Below are positions 46,357 to 57,344 of a stretch of 64,000 nucleotides of DNA, in pieces; the stretch's first letter is position 1; the number at the start of each line of letters is the position of its first letter. Source of the stretch: Taiwanofungus camphoratus (lineage: Eukaryota > Basidiomycota > Agaricomycetes > Polyporales > Taiwanofungaceae); the NCBI GenBank assembly GCA_003999685.1, contig CP021227.1, positions 1,364,001-1,428,000 on the forward strand, read 5' to 3'. The notes beneath the pieces are model-generated. The model was given only the letters and a program-made list of their open reading frames with translations, was not told where the DNA came from and made no database searches. Made by a program: the position numbers and the translations under genes.

Positions 46357-46889
46357 ATGGCGGTACGTCTTCTTGAATCATCACCTTAGAAGAGGGCTGA
46401 TCGTGCTTGCATATAGTCTGGGTTCAGTCCTCATGGGGGTGTGTGTCTGACTGAACATTTGTGTGCCAGTGAATGAGATTGCTGCTTCTACTAGGTGTTC
46501 CCCGCTGTTTCGCTTATTGGCAGGAATTTTCCAAAGTACGTTCGTCATCTTTGACTGACAATTTCGCACTCAAGTACTATGGTATCCTCTCAGTGCTATG
46601 CTCAGGCTGACGTACCAAGACAATGCAAGCCTCAGGCCGATGACTATTTCGAATGCCTGCACCACACCAATGAGGTCCTTTTGTCTAAAGTCTTTCGCTT
46701 ATATGGCTCTTACACTGTTTGCATGTATCACAGATCGCGCGGGCAAAGGCTGTCAAGGCTGAGTTTGTGAGGAAGGCGGAACATCAAGCACATGAGGGTC
46801 GGAAAGCGGCAGACATACTCGCGGACGGGGTCATCGTGGGTGTTGGGCTAATACAACGCGATCAAGCTGAAGCAGAGCACGCAAAGTAA
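46357..46889 (+). CDS. NDUFS5: NADH:ubiquinone oxidoreductase 15-kDa subunit (complex I)
   Basis: Five exons (46357-46362, 46417-46438, 46495-46535, 46594-46674, 46734-46889) give a 101-residue protein, MASGFSPHGGVPRCFAYWQE at the start. It has a perfect twin CX9C motif: C14-x9-C24 and C34-x9-C44, the signature of intermembrane-space proteins folded by Mia40. The C-terminal half is a basic/acidic helix (ARAKAVKAEFVRKAEHQ). Size, motif spacing and the YFECLHHTNE context match the NDUFS5/15-kDa accessory subunit of complex I. The first exon is only 6 nt (ATGGCG) and the second 22 nt; both splice sites fit consensus and every phase agrees. ORF searches would miss this gene. Confidence 0.9.
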
Positions 46890-47150
46890 CACTGTCTAGC
46901 CTCTGTGGAATACACTTAATACGCCATCAGTCTATGCAGACTGGAGTTACGGTCAAGGCCTGGTCTATAGAGTAGATTAGACTCATGCCCGGACGGAATT
47001 GATCGTTCGATGTGGCTAGATAGCTGAGCCCCAATTTTGAGTAGGAGTTGTTGTATCGACGACTGCATTCCGCGAACGCCTCATCCGGCCGTCCGCAGCA
47101 ATTTCTGGCCAAAAGTCCTCCCACTCTCTACATCCTCGTACGGATCCACT

Positions 47151-50100
47151 ATGCAAGGCGCTGGCTCTATCAATTCACCTATCGTTATATCTGATGATGA
47201 AGATGAAGCCTATGTAGAGCAGCAGCTACAAGGGACCCGATTATCACCTGCATGGGAGACACCTTCACGAGGTGATGGGTTCGGTGAGTCAGCTTGCAGT
47301 CACACATCTACTCCGGACGCCATTACTGGTACGTCTTCTAGAGAGCCCTGAATTTGACGCAAAGTAATGATCTGTCTTAGATAAACAGCAAGGCTCCTTC
47401 ACCGGCTCGAAACGCAAATGGGACGAGATGTCGGTACCTCGCCCAGTCGTTCACCCCCCTCATCCGTCCGTGAAGGCACGTGGATTGGCTGTCGCTCCAA
47501 CCACCCACACATTCTCAGCGGAACCTCTGGGGGAGAGCAGAACTGCTCGAAAGAAGAGGCGAAGGCGGGAAAGGGAAGCAGCGCAAGTTGAACAGCAGAT
47601 TGCATCACCCATGCATCCCATTCCGAGTCGACCTCTAATGAACAATCCAGGTCTACAGCCTGGAAATGTTCCTTCGCGCTTGGAAGAGCGAGATGCACAT
47701 GCCTTGCCTGCAAACTCTCACTCGTTTGATGCGTTAGTGACGCCTTCGACGAATCCTCTGGGAATGCTCATCCCAGACAAACCGCACGCGACAAGCTTAC
47801 CGCTCAAACCTTCGGCCTTGACAACGTCTTTGGGGGAAAAGTCCGGCCATCTTGCATTGAGCACTTACTCGTCACCGTCTGCAAATATTGTCCCTTTGAA
47901 CTCATCCTTGGCGCAAGGGGTGGCGCACGTATATCCGTACAGTGATGCTATACCCCCCCCTACTTCGGAGCCCACACAATGTATTGCAAAGAAGACTATT
48001 GGCATGTTGCCGGATGCGGACCCTCACAAAAAACACGGTCTATTCTCTTTCTCGAATCAGAATATGCCAGCATCCAGCCCTGATCGCACTTTGATCATGG
48101 AACTCCTCCCTAAGAAGTTCCGCAGTCAATCGTTCGTTCAGAAATGGGCAAAGCATTTCGACGCGCAGCCGCTGCGTGTCGAACTGGACACCAAATCAGG
48201 CAAGGCGCTCATCGAGTTCACCAACGCGGGTATAGCGCGGGAGGCATTCAACAGTCCCAGATTATCTAGTGGTGAAGGTCGGGAGCACGTTAGGGTCTGG
48301 TGGTATCGTGCGGAGAACACGGCTATGGCTACGGACTTGAGGACTGGTGACCTAGAGGAAGGGGAAATTGAAGAGAATGTACGTGGGCAGCCACTGGAGG
48401 CTCGTTTGCACAACAAGAAGGCGAAGTCTAAACAGAAGGTTGCGAAGAAGAAATTGCACGAGAATGGACAAAAAGCGGTGTCATCGTCGTCTCTGCAGTT
48501 ACAACAACAGAACAGCATCTGGTCCTCATTTTATGGACCGCAATCATCGGCGGACAGATCGCAACGGGACTTTCCGATGCAAATACCATTACAAACATGT
48601 ATACCCGCTCCTTCGCATTACAACTGGGTTTGTGCCGCCATTGAGGTGGGTTCGTCCGCAGGACTCAGTAACGGTCGTGTCACTACGACTCACGATCTGG
48701 GAGAAGATGTTCCTATGAGCCTCGAAGAGGAGGCCATGGACCTTGGTTCTGACGATGGCTATGGCGACGCGGAGGCTCCGGCTCAAGAGGACTTGTATTA
48801 TGATGAACAGTCCATTGCTTCTTCACGACCAGGCTCGCCAATGCCAGAAGTCTTGCCTGATGATCAGGTTTCAGGCTCGAAGGGTGTTGCTAATGATGTT
48901 CGACCTCCTTCACCTGCTGACAAATCCTCTTCCTCGTCAATCACATCGACAACACCAGCCGTTCGCGGTCCAGAACTCCAAACACTGAACTGTCATACGG
49001 AGAGTCCAAAGTCGCGATCGCGGAAGGAACATGAGCCGCCTAACGGTCTTGATGAATATTTGTTGCAAAGCACGTCGCCCTTTGCGTTGGAAGCGCTCAA
49101 TAATAATATAGTCTACGAGCACCCGGCATATAGTCCCGCATGCGTTTCACAACTGCCAGAATCGAACGAGGAGACTATCGGGGATAACTCGCTGTCTCTT
49201 TGTGCAGCTATCCCATCAGCCTCCGACTCGCTTTTCCATGCCTCCGCTATTCCCCTGTTATCTCACACCGCCGCCATCGAAGGTATATCGAAGGCCCCCC
49301 TTTTGAGCAAACGTTCTCTCCTAGAGCGGCAAAAGGAACTTCAGGCGCGAATTGTTCGAACAAAAGAAGAGCTTGCACGTAAAACTGCTGCTACCTCTGG
49401 TACTTCTTCAAGTACAGGTATATTTGATAGGTCATGCAGTCTCGAAGTCGCTCATGACAGTGTCGGTTCCAATCTCAATGCGGACTCTGTGAGCAAGGGA
49501 ATGACACCTGCAGAACTTCGCCATGTTGTTTCACAGAGCAGAAGTAGAAACGTCGTTGTCACATCGACAGATCGATCCGGGTCAAACACGCCTGCACCTT
49601 CCACATTTGAGGGGGATGATCCGACACGCCGAGGGAAAGAACTATCCGGTCATGTGAGATCGGTGTGCGACGAGTCCAAAGCCATTCCTACTCCTCTACC
49701 GCTATCCTCCTCTGCCGGGGATCAATCATCGGCGGCGCCTACAACAAGCACAAGCAGTATGGTGGCTGGCCCGACTGTTGACAGCACAGCTAGTCTCGAC
49801 GAGCTTGCTATCTCTTTCATCACGGAGACAATCCAGACGGTTAAGCCGCCCCCACCCCGACCTGCACAGTCGATGGAAAAGGTTCAACTGGCTCTTAAGC
49901 AGAAACGTCTCGAGCAGCACATTTCAGAAAGCAAGATTTTGATGGCTAAGTTGAATGTCGCGCGCACCAAAGAAGAAAGGGAAAACATCCTTAGTATTTT
50001 GCGGGAACGGAGGCGGTGGGTGACCACATTTCTTGACTATGGGGACGGTAGCAACTAAGGGTCTACCCAGTGCAATGGAGGAAGATTTGAAAGCGGATTC

Positions 50101-50248
50101 ATCACTCACCGCGTCCCCTGCCCCTTCGACACCTCCTCTTTCACACAGACAACCCGTATACCAGATATCAAAGATAAGATGGCCAGAAACTTCCCAAGAC
50201 GCTACTATCCTGGTCATCAGTGACGACGAGTCCGATGGCGATGCATGA
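47151..50248 (+). CDS. ~1000-aa nuclear-type protein with SUMO-interacting-like motifs at both ends, function unknown
   Basis: Exon 1 (47151-47328) starts MQGAGSINSPIVISDDEDEA. An intron (GTACGT..TAG) leads in phase to exon 2 (from 47381), which stays open for about 2.6 kb. I place a last 55-nt intron (GTGGGT..CAG, about 50012-50066) before a final exon ending ATILVISDDESDGDA and TGA 50246-50248. Features: a basic stretch KKRRRRER (about residue 105), an RRM-like fold near the middle (DRTLIMELLPKKFRSQSFV, GKALIEFTNAGIAREAF), an acidic GDLEEGEIEEN followed by a Lys-rich run, long Ser/Pro-rich disordered parts, and coiled-coil segments (LLERQKELQARIVRTKEELARK; LALKQKRLEQHISESKILMAKLN). Without the last intron it would stop at 50058. 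I do not recognise the family; an RNA- or chromatin-linked role is a guess. Confidence 0.7.
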
Positions 50249-51154
50249 TCTGCGTATAGGTACGTGATTTTCTTCGTTCACTTTTTCACTCCAGCAGGTT
50301 GGCGCCATTGGCCGAGTTTAGTCTATTGTCCACATGGAAGTATATTGCTCCTTTACATTAGCATCATTTAATATAGTAATGTCTTTGTTCAGGCAGAGTC
50401 TGCCTGACTACCCAATGTGAGGTGAGTCCGACGTTTGTCTCTTCAGAGTTGTCTTATGTCCCACTATAGACCTCAGTGAAGACCTGGACGGCATGTTTAA
50501 AATTTCACAGTAGTGGGAATGGTGCCGGATATGTCGAATATAACTCAGGGATCTTCGAGAGAACGTACTGGCGTTTCTTGTCCGGTCTCCCTTCTGACGG
50601 GATTCAGACGAACCAGTGCGTTGCTCAGAAGCCCATACTGTGGCATGTTTTCATTCCCAAAGGCTGCCACATTGTAGGATTACCTTCGTTAATTTTCGCT
50701 TACTGCTGCAATGAATACTGTGTACACTTGAACATCTTGTCTCCGGAATCAACCTCGCAGGTTCGTGATAATTGCTGGTTCATTGCTCGACAACGGCAGA
50801 GGTTGAGGCTAAGAGTGGAACAAGTGTTGGCGATATTGATGGTTGCGCTTCTGGTCAACTCCAGTTCCAATTTTTCACTCAGTGTAATGATAGAACGACG
50901 TTGTGTGTTGCTATAATCGAGATGGATCCGTTTATCTCGATTCAAATGTCGTCTGCATCGTATTGCTCAATGCTACGCGCCTTTCCTTTGATATGCTTAC
51001 CGGTCATATATCTCAGACAGCGAAACTGCATTATACTATATCTTATCATGCACAGGCATTTTTGTTCTTTATCTGTTTGTAAAGCATCAATCCGCATCTT
51101 GACCTCTTCCTTTAATCTCTGATAGATGTTTACATACCTGCAAGCTGGGGGTCT
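50249..51154. other. Intergenic, no supported gene
   Basis: A 146-codon ORF at 50476-50916 (plus) and its overlapping partners have no domain, no splice pattern and no biased composition. They are judged to be chance. Confidence 0.4.
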
Positions 51155-51633
51155 ATCACAACCAGTGTTGTGCTTGACCGGGTCATGACCGGGTCAAGTC
51201 AAAAGGTCAAGGGTCAAGGCGTGACTTGCGCACGGGATCGAAAAAGGGCTTAGATGCCTAAATATTATCAAGTTCCCCTGCACGGATTTCGCGAATTTTG
51301 GCATCAACACAGTAGCGGCAGCAGGCTTCCCAATGAGATATGTCATTTCTATATCTTTGGCTGCCTTTGTAGAAGTGATACCAGACCAAGGTTTGGCATT
51401 GCTGTTAAGAACATAATATAGAGATAACTACTGCCTTCCGGGCTAATTTACTATGTTTTTCTTCGAAATTTCTAAATATCTTCAACTTGACCTCACACGT
51501 GATGTGTTAGCAACGAGTAGGTCACGGCTTGACTTTCTGACCCTCATTTGACCCGGGTCATGACCCCGTCAAGGTCATGACCCCAGTCAAAAGTCAAGGG
51601 GTCAAACATGACCTTTACAACACTGATCACAAC
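51155..51633. mobile_element. Non-autonomous hAT element (MITE) with 8-bp target duplication
   Basis: The 463-bp element 51163-51625 begins CAGTGTTGT and ends ACAACACTG, a perfect 9-bp terminal inverted repeat. It is flanked by a perfect 8-bp duplication ATCACAAC (51155-51162, 51626-51633). Eight bp and a CAGTG terminus are hAT hallmarks. Near both ends it carries repeated GGTCAAG and the palindrome GGTCATGACC, likely transposase-binding subterminal repeats. There is no coding capacity. Confidence 0.85.
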
Positions 51634-51679
51634 CAAATGAGTGAAGTATGATGTGATAATCATACTGCTGAGTTTCAGA

Positions 51680-52130
51680 CGGTGATAGGCGTCAGGCCCT
51701 TCTAGGCCCCATGGAGCGCTCTCACTCAACCCTAGGACCTTAGTCATGGCTTTGACACCACTCAACGTGTCCGATGCCACCCAAAAGGCCACCGTGGGAC
51801 TCTCTGATAGCTTTGAATCATGTCACAGCCACTTCACCAATTCTGGTCCGACGTTCTGGCGTGCAGCTCTCTCTATGCACAATGCACCACACACAGTCAC
51901 CACTCAAAGTTCTCACATGTGATCAGTCACACCATCCCAATATCGCTCAATCAGTTTTGATGTGCCACTCGATGCGCTCGATAACACTGTGACCACGTCT
52001 TAGTCTATGTACGTTCCTTTGTCTCAGCCTTACTAGTGACGTCAGTATAGTAGCCACTCCCTCTACGAGCTACTCTGTAGTACACAAGTAGTTAGGATGC
52101 CACTCGTACTACAACACTCCTGATGCGCCT
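51680..52130 (-). repeat. Dispersed repeat G, uninterrupted copy
   Basis: The reverse complement aligns first with 22050-22272 and then with 38001-38145. It gives the form of the sequence before the LTR stack was inserted. It is richer in CpG than the other copy, and no ORF is evident. Confidence 0.55.
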
Positions 52131-52269
52131 TACATTATAGTAAAAGTAGTATAAACGTGATGTACGACGTCTCGGACCAACACAGAAGTTTTCCCCCATT
52201 CTGCAGAGCTCAAGAAAAGCACCTTCAATCCAAGTCTTCTACTGCGTTCTACTGTGTCTTTCCGTCTTT

Positions 52270-52460
52270 GCCTACATTTGAAGAGTTGCGTCTACAATCC
52301 GCCTTTTACAGTCTCTTGAAGGGTTGCGTCTTGTCCGTCTTTGACTGTCGTCGAAGGGTTGCGCTTAGTCTTATATCTGCCTTCGAGTCACATCGAAGGG
52401 TTGCATTCACAAAAACATCTCTAACTCAAGTCCGCCTTCTACAGTAATTGAAGGGCTGCA
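52270..52460. repeat. Degenerate minisatellite (TCGAAGGGTTGCG units)
   Basis: Five imperfect units occur at about 52278, 52317, 52351, 52393 and 52447, 34-54 bp apart. Each centres on T(C/T)GAAGGGTTGCG, often preceded by a GTCCGTCTTTGACTG-type stretch. Confidence 0.5.
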
Positions 52461-52578
52461 TATCAGCTAAGTCCTCCCATTTAGCCTCCCCTTAGTACAA
52501 TACAGCATAGTAGCACATTGAAGCTACGTTGAGCAGTCGTGACACACATCATAGGTCATTGAAAACCTTCGTAGACGT

Positions 52579-54343
52579 TGATGAGTCCCGTAGCCTCCTG
52601 GCCCCCGAATCGCGATTTTAGGAGCTTTCTAATCCCCCAACCGACCACTCTAAGACTCTCCTACAGCCTACGACAGGAGGGATAGGTTCCTATAATATTC
52701 CTAACGCCCCCTCTCCTTCCTAAACCCTCCTAACACCCTACGAAGTCTTGCGAAGTCACACGAGGTGCTACGAGATTTCGAATGCTAGACGCGAAGTCCC
52801 TAACTCCTGCTAAGTCCACTATCGGACACTGCCGGCCCTCCCATACTGTTCCATTGGATCTAGGTCCTATCTACTACGTCACTCATCCCGGGCTTAGCTA
52901 AGAAGTCTTAGCTAAGTCTCTCCTAGCTCTTGTGATTGCAGCTACCTCCGATAGGCTCCGAAACGGTCCGAAGTTCCGGAAGTTGGACTTAGGAAGCCTT
53001 GTGCACCCCCATGGGTCTCGATCCTATGCCATAAGGTCATCCTAGGACGTACCCATATGACCCTCCACCCATTTAGGACACCTCCTGCCCCGATTAGGCC
53101 AAGTCCCGCTGCTAAGGACTTCGTGCGCTCTTAGCCCACTAAGATAGGTGATCACGGCGCATGGCTGCTCTCGGATAGTCATCCCGCCCTCGTGAATGAA
53201 GTTTGTCACCTTTCTACCGTTCGTAGTTCCCCTGTTTCAGTTCCTAATTAGTTCCTATCCCCCTCGTGTTCACTTCGGAGTCCATGCGTTTTAGTACACA
53301 TTTCGGACTCGTAAGGATCGCTTCGCGCAAGATTAGTTCACCTCACGCTCTCCTATTTAGTCAGAGGTAGTTTACTATGTAAAAGAGAGACCCCTCAGTG
53401 TACGCTTCTCTCTTTGGAATACCAGTTCCCCTGTAGCTCCGATCTCAGGAAAGCGCCGCGAGTACAACCTTAGGAACGGTCCCAAGGTCCCTAAGTCTCC
53501 ACCCCAGCTCCGTTTCAGTACCTTTGAACTACGTCTACGCTCGCGATATATCTACGAACTACGTCTACGCTTCCCGAACTACGCACTACGATCTACGAAG
53601 TCGCCGTGACTTCGTGCCCTTCAGCACCTCTTATAGCACCTATCCGGTGGGCCTCCGCCTTAGTTATACCCTTAGGCTCACGTTGCGTCATCCCTACGTC
53701 CTACGAATAACCCTACGACTCCCCTATAGCCTTCATTACAGGCTATAGTACATCTCTCTACGCCCTCGAACTCTCCGACCCACACCTCGACGTCATCAGA
53801 CACTTCAGAGCTTCCAGCAACCTCGTTCCCTCATTCCTATTCCAAGTATTAGCTCTCCGAACCATCCGACCTCTCCTACAAGTCTCCTACGCCAGCCAAA
53901 CCTCGCCCACCTCGCTCTAACAAACCTCTAAGCCTTATACCCTTTAGCTAACTCTAGCTAAAAGGACTTCGCAGCAGTCTCGTACCCTCTGCCGCTTAGT
54001 AGAAATTATAGTCCATTGGCTTATTGCTCCCTAACTCTATACAGCCTACGAAGTCAGCTCGCGTGATTTAGCTAAAACTTCGAAGGACTTCGCAAAACCT
54101 CGAAGAACTTCGCATACTTCGGAGGGCCTCGCAAGGCCTTAGGGATAGTATAGCACTTAGGAACAAGATCCTGTTGTGCAGGACCCTTGACCCCTTACTC
54201 CCCTACTTAGAAAAACAAGACATACAGGTTTCCCGGTATCATACAGGTTGTAGCTCCTACCCTCACACCCTCACAGTTATCACACTACCCCCAGCCACGT
54301 TGCGGAGCACTCCCTAGGTACCAGGGTCCCCTAAGTCGTATCA
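52579..54343 (-). mobile_element. Solo LTR, family B (copy B8, inverse), long subfamily
   Basis: 1765 bp, TGATGAGTCCCG..AAGTCGTATCA, flanked by perfect ACGT duplications (52575-52578, 54344-54347). It keeps the extra segment of the long subfamily (near 53780-54050). It is young and CpG-rich, and lies 15 kb from the main stack in a different background, so its duplication is independent evidence for the target pattern. Confidence 0.9.
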
Positions 54344-54347
54344 ACGT

Positions 54348-55100
54348 CTCTCGACCCATTTGAGATCAGGAACCCTTTGCTGCTGACTCTCCCATGCGCA
54401 CTAACTAGTACTATAGCTTTCCAGCTTCTCTAGGTCGTACCCAGTTAGGGGTTGGAGTGTTATAGTGCATACCAATGGCTTGATGACAACAAAGCACACT
54501 GTTCAAGGACTTATTGCGAGATAGGACTCAGATGATTATGGTCAGTCACCTCCTGTCTGCAGTGTTGCTTGGCTTGTGCAATCACAGAAAATCTCTCCCT
54601 CTGTAATCATTTGATACAATGTTGGCCTCTTTTCCATCTCTTGAAGACGATGACAATGGGTATATCATTAATCCGACCTTGGTTTGACTTGATTTCACTA
54701 TTAACTCACACCCCTATGCTCAACTATCCTGGCAGTCTTTTCACTTGTATGACAATGGGTGCATGAGGTCAGGCTCATTATGAGGTATGGAATTGACTTT
54801 GAAATGTTAAAGCATTAGTGATCTATGAGTATTTCATTACGATCAGAGCAGAAGTAGAACATTTCTGAGATCAAAAGCCCACAATTCTAATCATACTTTT
54901 TTTTCTGAACTGTTATGTCTCCCTTGCCAACTGAATTGTCATTATCATAGCTAGTGTGTTTTGTTGGCCAATTGAAGTAGGTTCTTCTTGTTTTCATCCA
55001 AGATATGTACTTATGACCAATCAAAAGGTGATTTCTTCAGAAGATGTCTCAATACGAAACAATCTAGTGCTGACGTCGCACACAGTTGTTCAGCTATTAT
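54348..55100. other. AT-rich, CpG-poor stretch, nothing recognised
   Basis: Composition resembles decayed transposon sequence. The ORFs 54569-54766 and 54956-55144 have no support. Confidence 0.35.
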
Positions 55101-55101
55101 T

Positions 55102-55246
55102 AGTGATGTGCCAGGCCTGGCTTGGCCCAATAGCCAGAGCTTGAACCTGGCCTGACACAGCTCAGGCTTGCTAGACATTCAGGCTGGGCCCTTGACCACA
55201 GCTCAAGCTTGGCTTAGGCTTGGCTCGACCCAGGCCAGGGCATACT
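55102..55246. mobile_element. Possible small MITE with GGCCTGGC subterminal repeats
   Basis: It starts TAGTGATGTGCCAGGCCTGG. The far end, read in reverse complement, is CAGTATGCCCTGGCCTGG, an imperfect inverted repeat. Between them AGGCTTGG/GGCCTGG units recur in both orientations. No clean target duplication was found. Confidence 0.35.
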
Positions 55247-55307
55247 GTATCATACATAGAAGAATGTGACTCTCCTTTCCACTTACTTACAGATCAATAT
55301 AGCATGA

Positions 55308-55571
55308 TTGAATTGTCTAGCCGTTGATAGGTTTGGTACAACTCTATGCCCCAAAATTGCATATTTTCAGTCTCTCGCCCCTTTCTTGAAATGTACTGTC
55401 AAGTTTTGGAGGTTTGAATGTCGTAACAAGAACCGAGAACTCTATTCCATCACTAGGGAGTGCCCTCACTCAGTGGACAGGTGTGCTACATGTGTCTACT
55501 CACACCTTGGCCATTCAGCCTTCCTATTCAAGAAGAACAATGGGATTTCTGATGATGAAAGGCCTGCATGA
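55308..55571 (+). pseudogene. Cys/His-rich ORF fragment next to LTR A
   Basis: An 87-codon ORF contains ECPHSVDRCATCVYSHLGH then FLFKKNNGISDDERPA. The last part recurs beside the rearranged LTR A at 21539-21600 (SRKNNEIFDDER). This suggests a transposon-encoded protein end with a possible zinc-binding cluster. The family is not recognised. Confidence 0.3.
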
Positions 55572-56884
55572 CACTCTGGAAGCCCCGTTGTAGAGAAGCA
55601 GTCCCCTACATGCTAGAGTGCATGCCAGCAGTATCCTCTAGCATTCTCCTGACATCCTGCAAGTCTGGGCCTTTGGTTGAGAGCATTCAAGTAAAGACAC
55701 TTCAGTTTTCAGTCTTTGGTCCTCAGTTCTGGTTTTTGATCCCTCGGTCTGGAGTCCTGGCCTATTGTCCATGACATTCATATGATCCCTTCACATTGTC
55801 TAGGCCCCCTATGCATCGGCTTGACTGTTTAGTGCTTCCAGGTCCCTGTCCCTCTCAAAGTCTGGTTAGATAGCCCATCTCTCATGCGATGATCTCTAGA
55901 TAAGCATCCCCTTCTCTGTGCCATTCCCCAGTAACCTTTCTACCACATTCGGAGTTCCTGTTTCATTTCCTTCTTCAGTTTAGTTCTCCGTATGGTATGC
56001 TGATCAGTTTCTAGACTTTACGATTTTCGGTTTGTTTTCAGTTTCTTCAGTTTTATTTTGTATAAGATACTTTGACACCATGGACCCCTTATGTAGTCTC
56101 CTGTACCTACCAGATACAAGAGAAGATATGCGCTCCCCTCTTGTCTCAGAGAATCTACAGACTTGTCCCCCAGAGTTCAGATTTGGGTTTTCCCTGCTCT
56201 AAGGCTTTCTAACAGTCTGACAAGGTTCCCCTCTATTGTATCTACGCATATCATCAGCCAGCAGTTATACTATGTTGTATATCACAGCAGTCCTATGTTC
56301 CCCTACATTCTATGTTCCCAAAGTTGGAGTAACTTCAGTCTGAGTATCCAGCACCTCTCCTCACCCTCATCTGGCATGCCTTCACCCTCATTATACCCTA
56401 TAGGCATACATTGTGTATAGTTCAGTCCATCAGTCATCACCTACACCAGTTTTATGCTCCATTCCTACACCAGCATCCCTCAGCAGCATCCCCTCTCCTG
56501 AACACATCGGTTTTCAGTTATCCTTCAGTTTTTGATTTATCATTGGTTCGCCTTCAGTTTCCTTTGACCCCTTTGCATCTGGCCAGTATCCCACCAGCCC
56601 GCTGCCATTGAATTAGAAGACTATGTTCCTACCTCCTTAGAACTATCTGCACTTTGGCATAAGATCCTGTCATGCAGGACTCATTGGCCCCTTACTTCTC
56701 TGCATACACTAGACTTCTAGGACCCTGACTGTGGTCTAGGTAGTTTCTCTGTCGTGTCTATTTGCTTACCCTTTTCTCTGGTATCTCTCATAGGTACCAC
56801 ACCGCTCTAGCTCTCCTCTCTTTGAATGCGTTGGACCTACTCCCTAGGTTCATTCCTCCATTCAGGACTTCCTAGGTTGTATCA
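55572..56884 (-). mobile_element. LTR, family A (inverse), left end uncertain
   Basis: The right end TCCTAGGTTGTATCA (56884) is the reverse complement of the LTR A start. Through the copy, blocks match LTR A at 16141-17500 (TATGCAGAGAAGTAAGGGG, CTATGCATCGGCTTGAC, AGATAAGCATCCC). The first ~190 bp of the inverse LTR are missing. The right flank is TTGC. The CpG content is very low, so the copy is old. Confidence 0.65.
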
Positions 56885-57344
56885 TTGCATATCTGGTTGC
56901 TGAGATATAGGCCAAACAGTCAGAAAGTGACAAACATTGCAACAGTTTTGTGAGTCACTGTAACACGTAGCATCCTATTAAATAACATGTCTAAAGTGCT
57001 GTATATCAGCTCCAAAGCCTGCTACAACTCTGGTAGCTGTCAATGAAGGATGTCTGAGCAAGGGGGAATAAAATTATCTCTTGTTCTACAGTTGTCTGCA
57101 TATAAAGCTATCCATGTGATAAGAGGCGGCAATTGCTGTTAAGGCATGAAGCTCAAGGCCTTGTTTTCTTTTTGAGCATAAGTGGGCAGACCCCTAAAGT
57201 GACACATTCTCCTGCAGATCATATATCTGATATAGATTGATTGTCATCCATATTGATTTATCATCAAGCAATAGAGACTAAGTTAGTCCATATCCATTTA
57301 TGGTCAATGGAGACTAAGTTAGTCCATTGATGCAATTTGAGAAC

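Noticed and set aside
50476-50916. 146-codon ORF after the large twin-SIM gene
   Set aside because: No recognised motif, unusual composition and competing ORFs on both strands.
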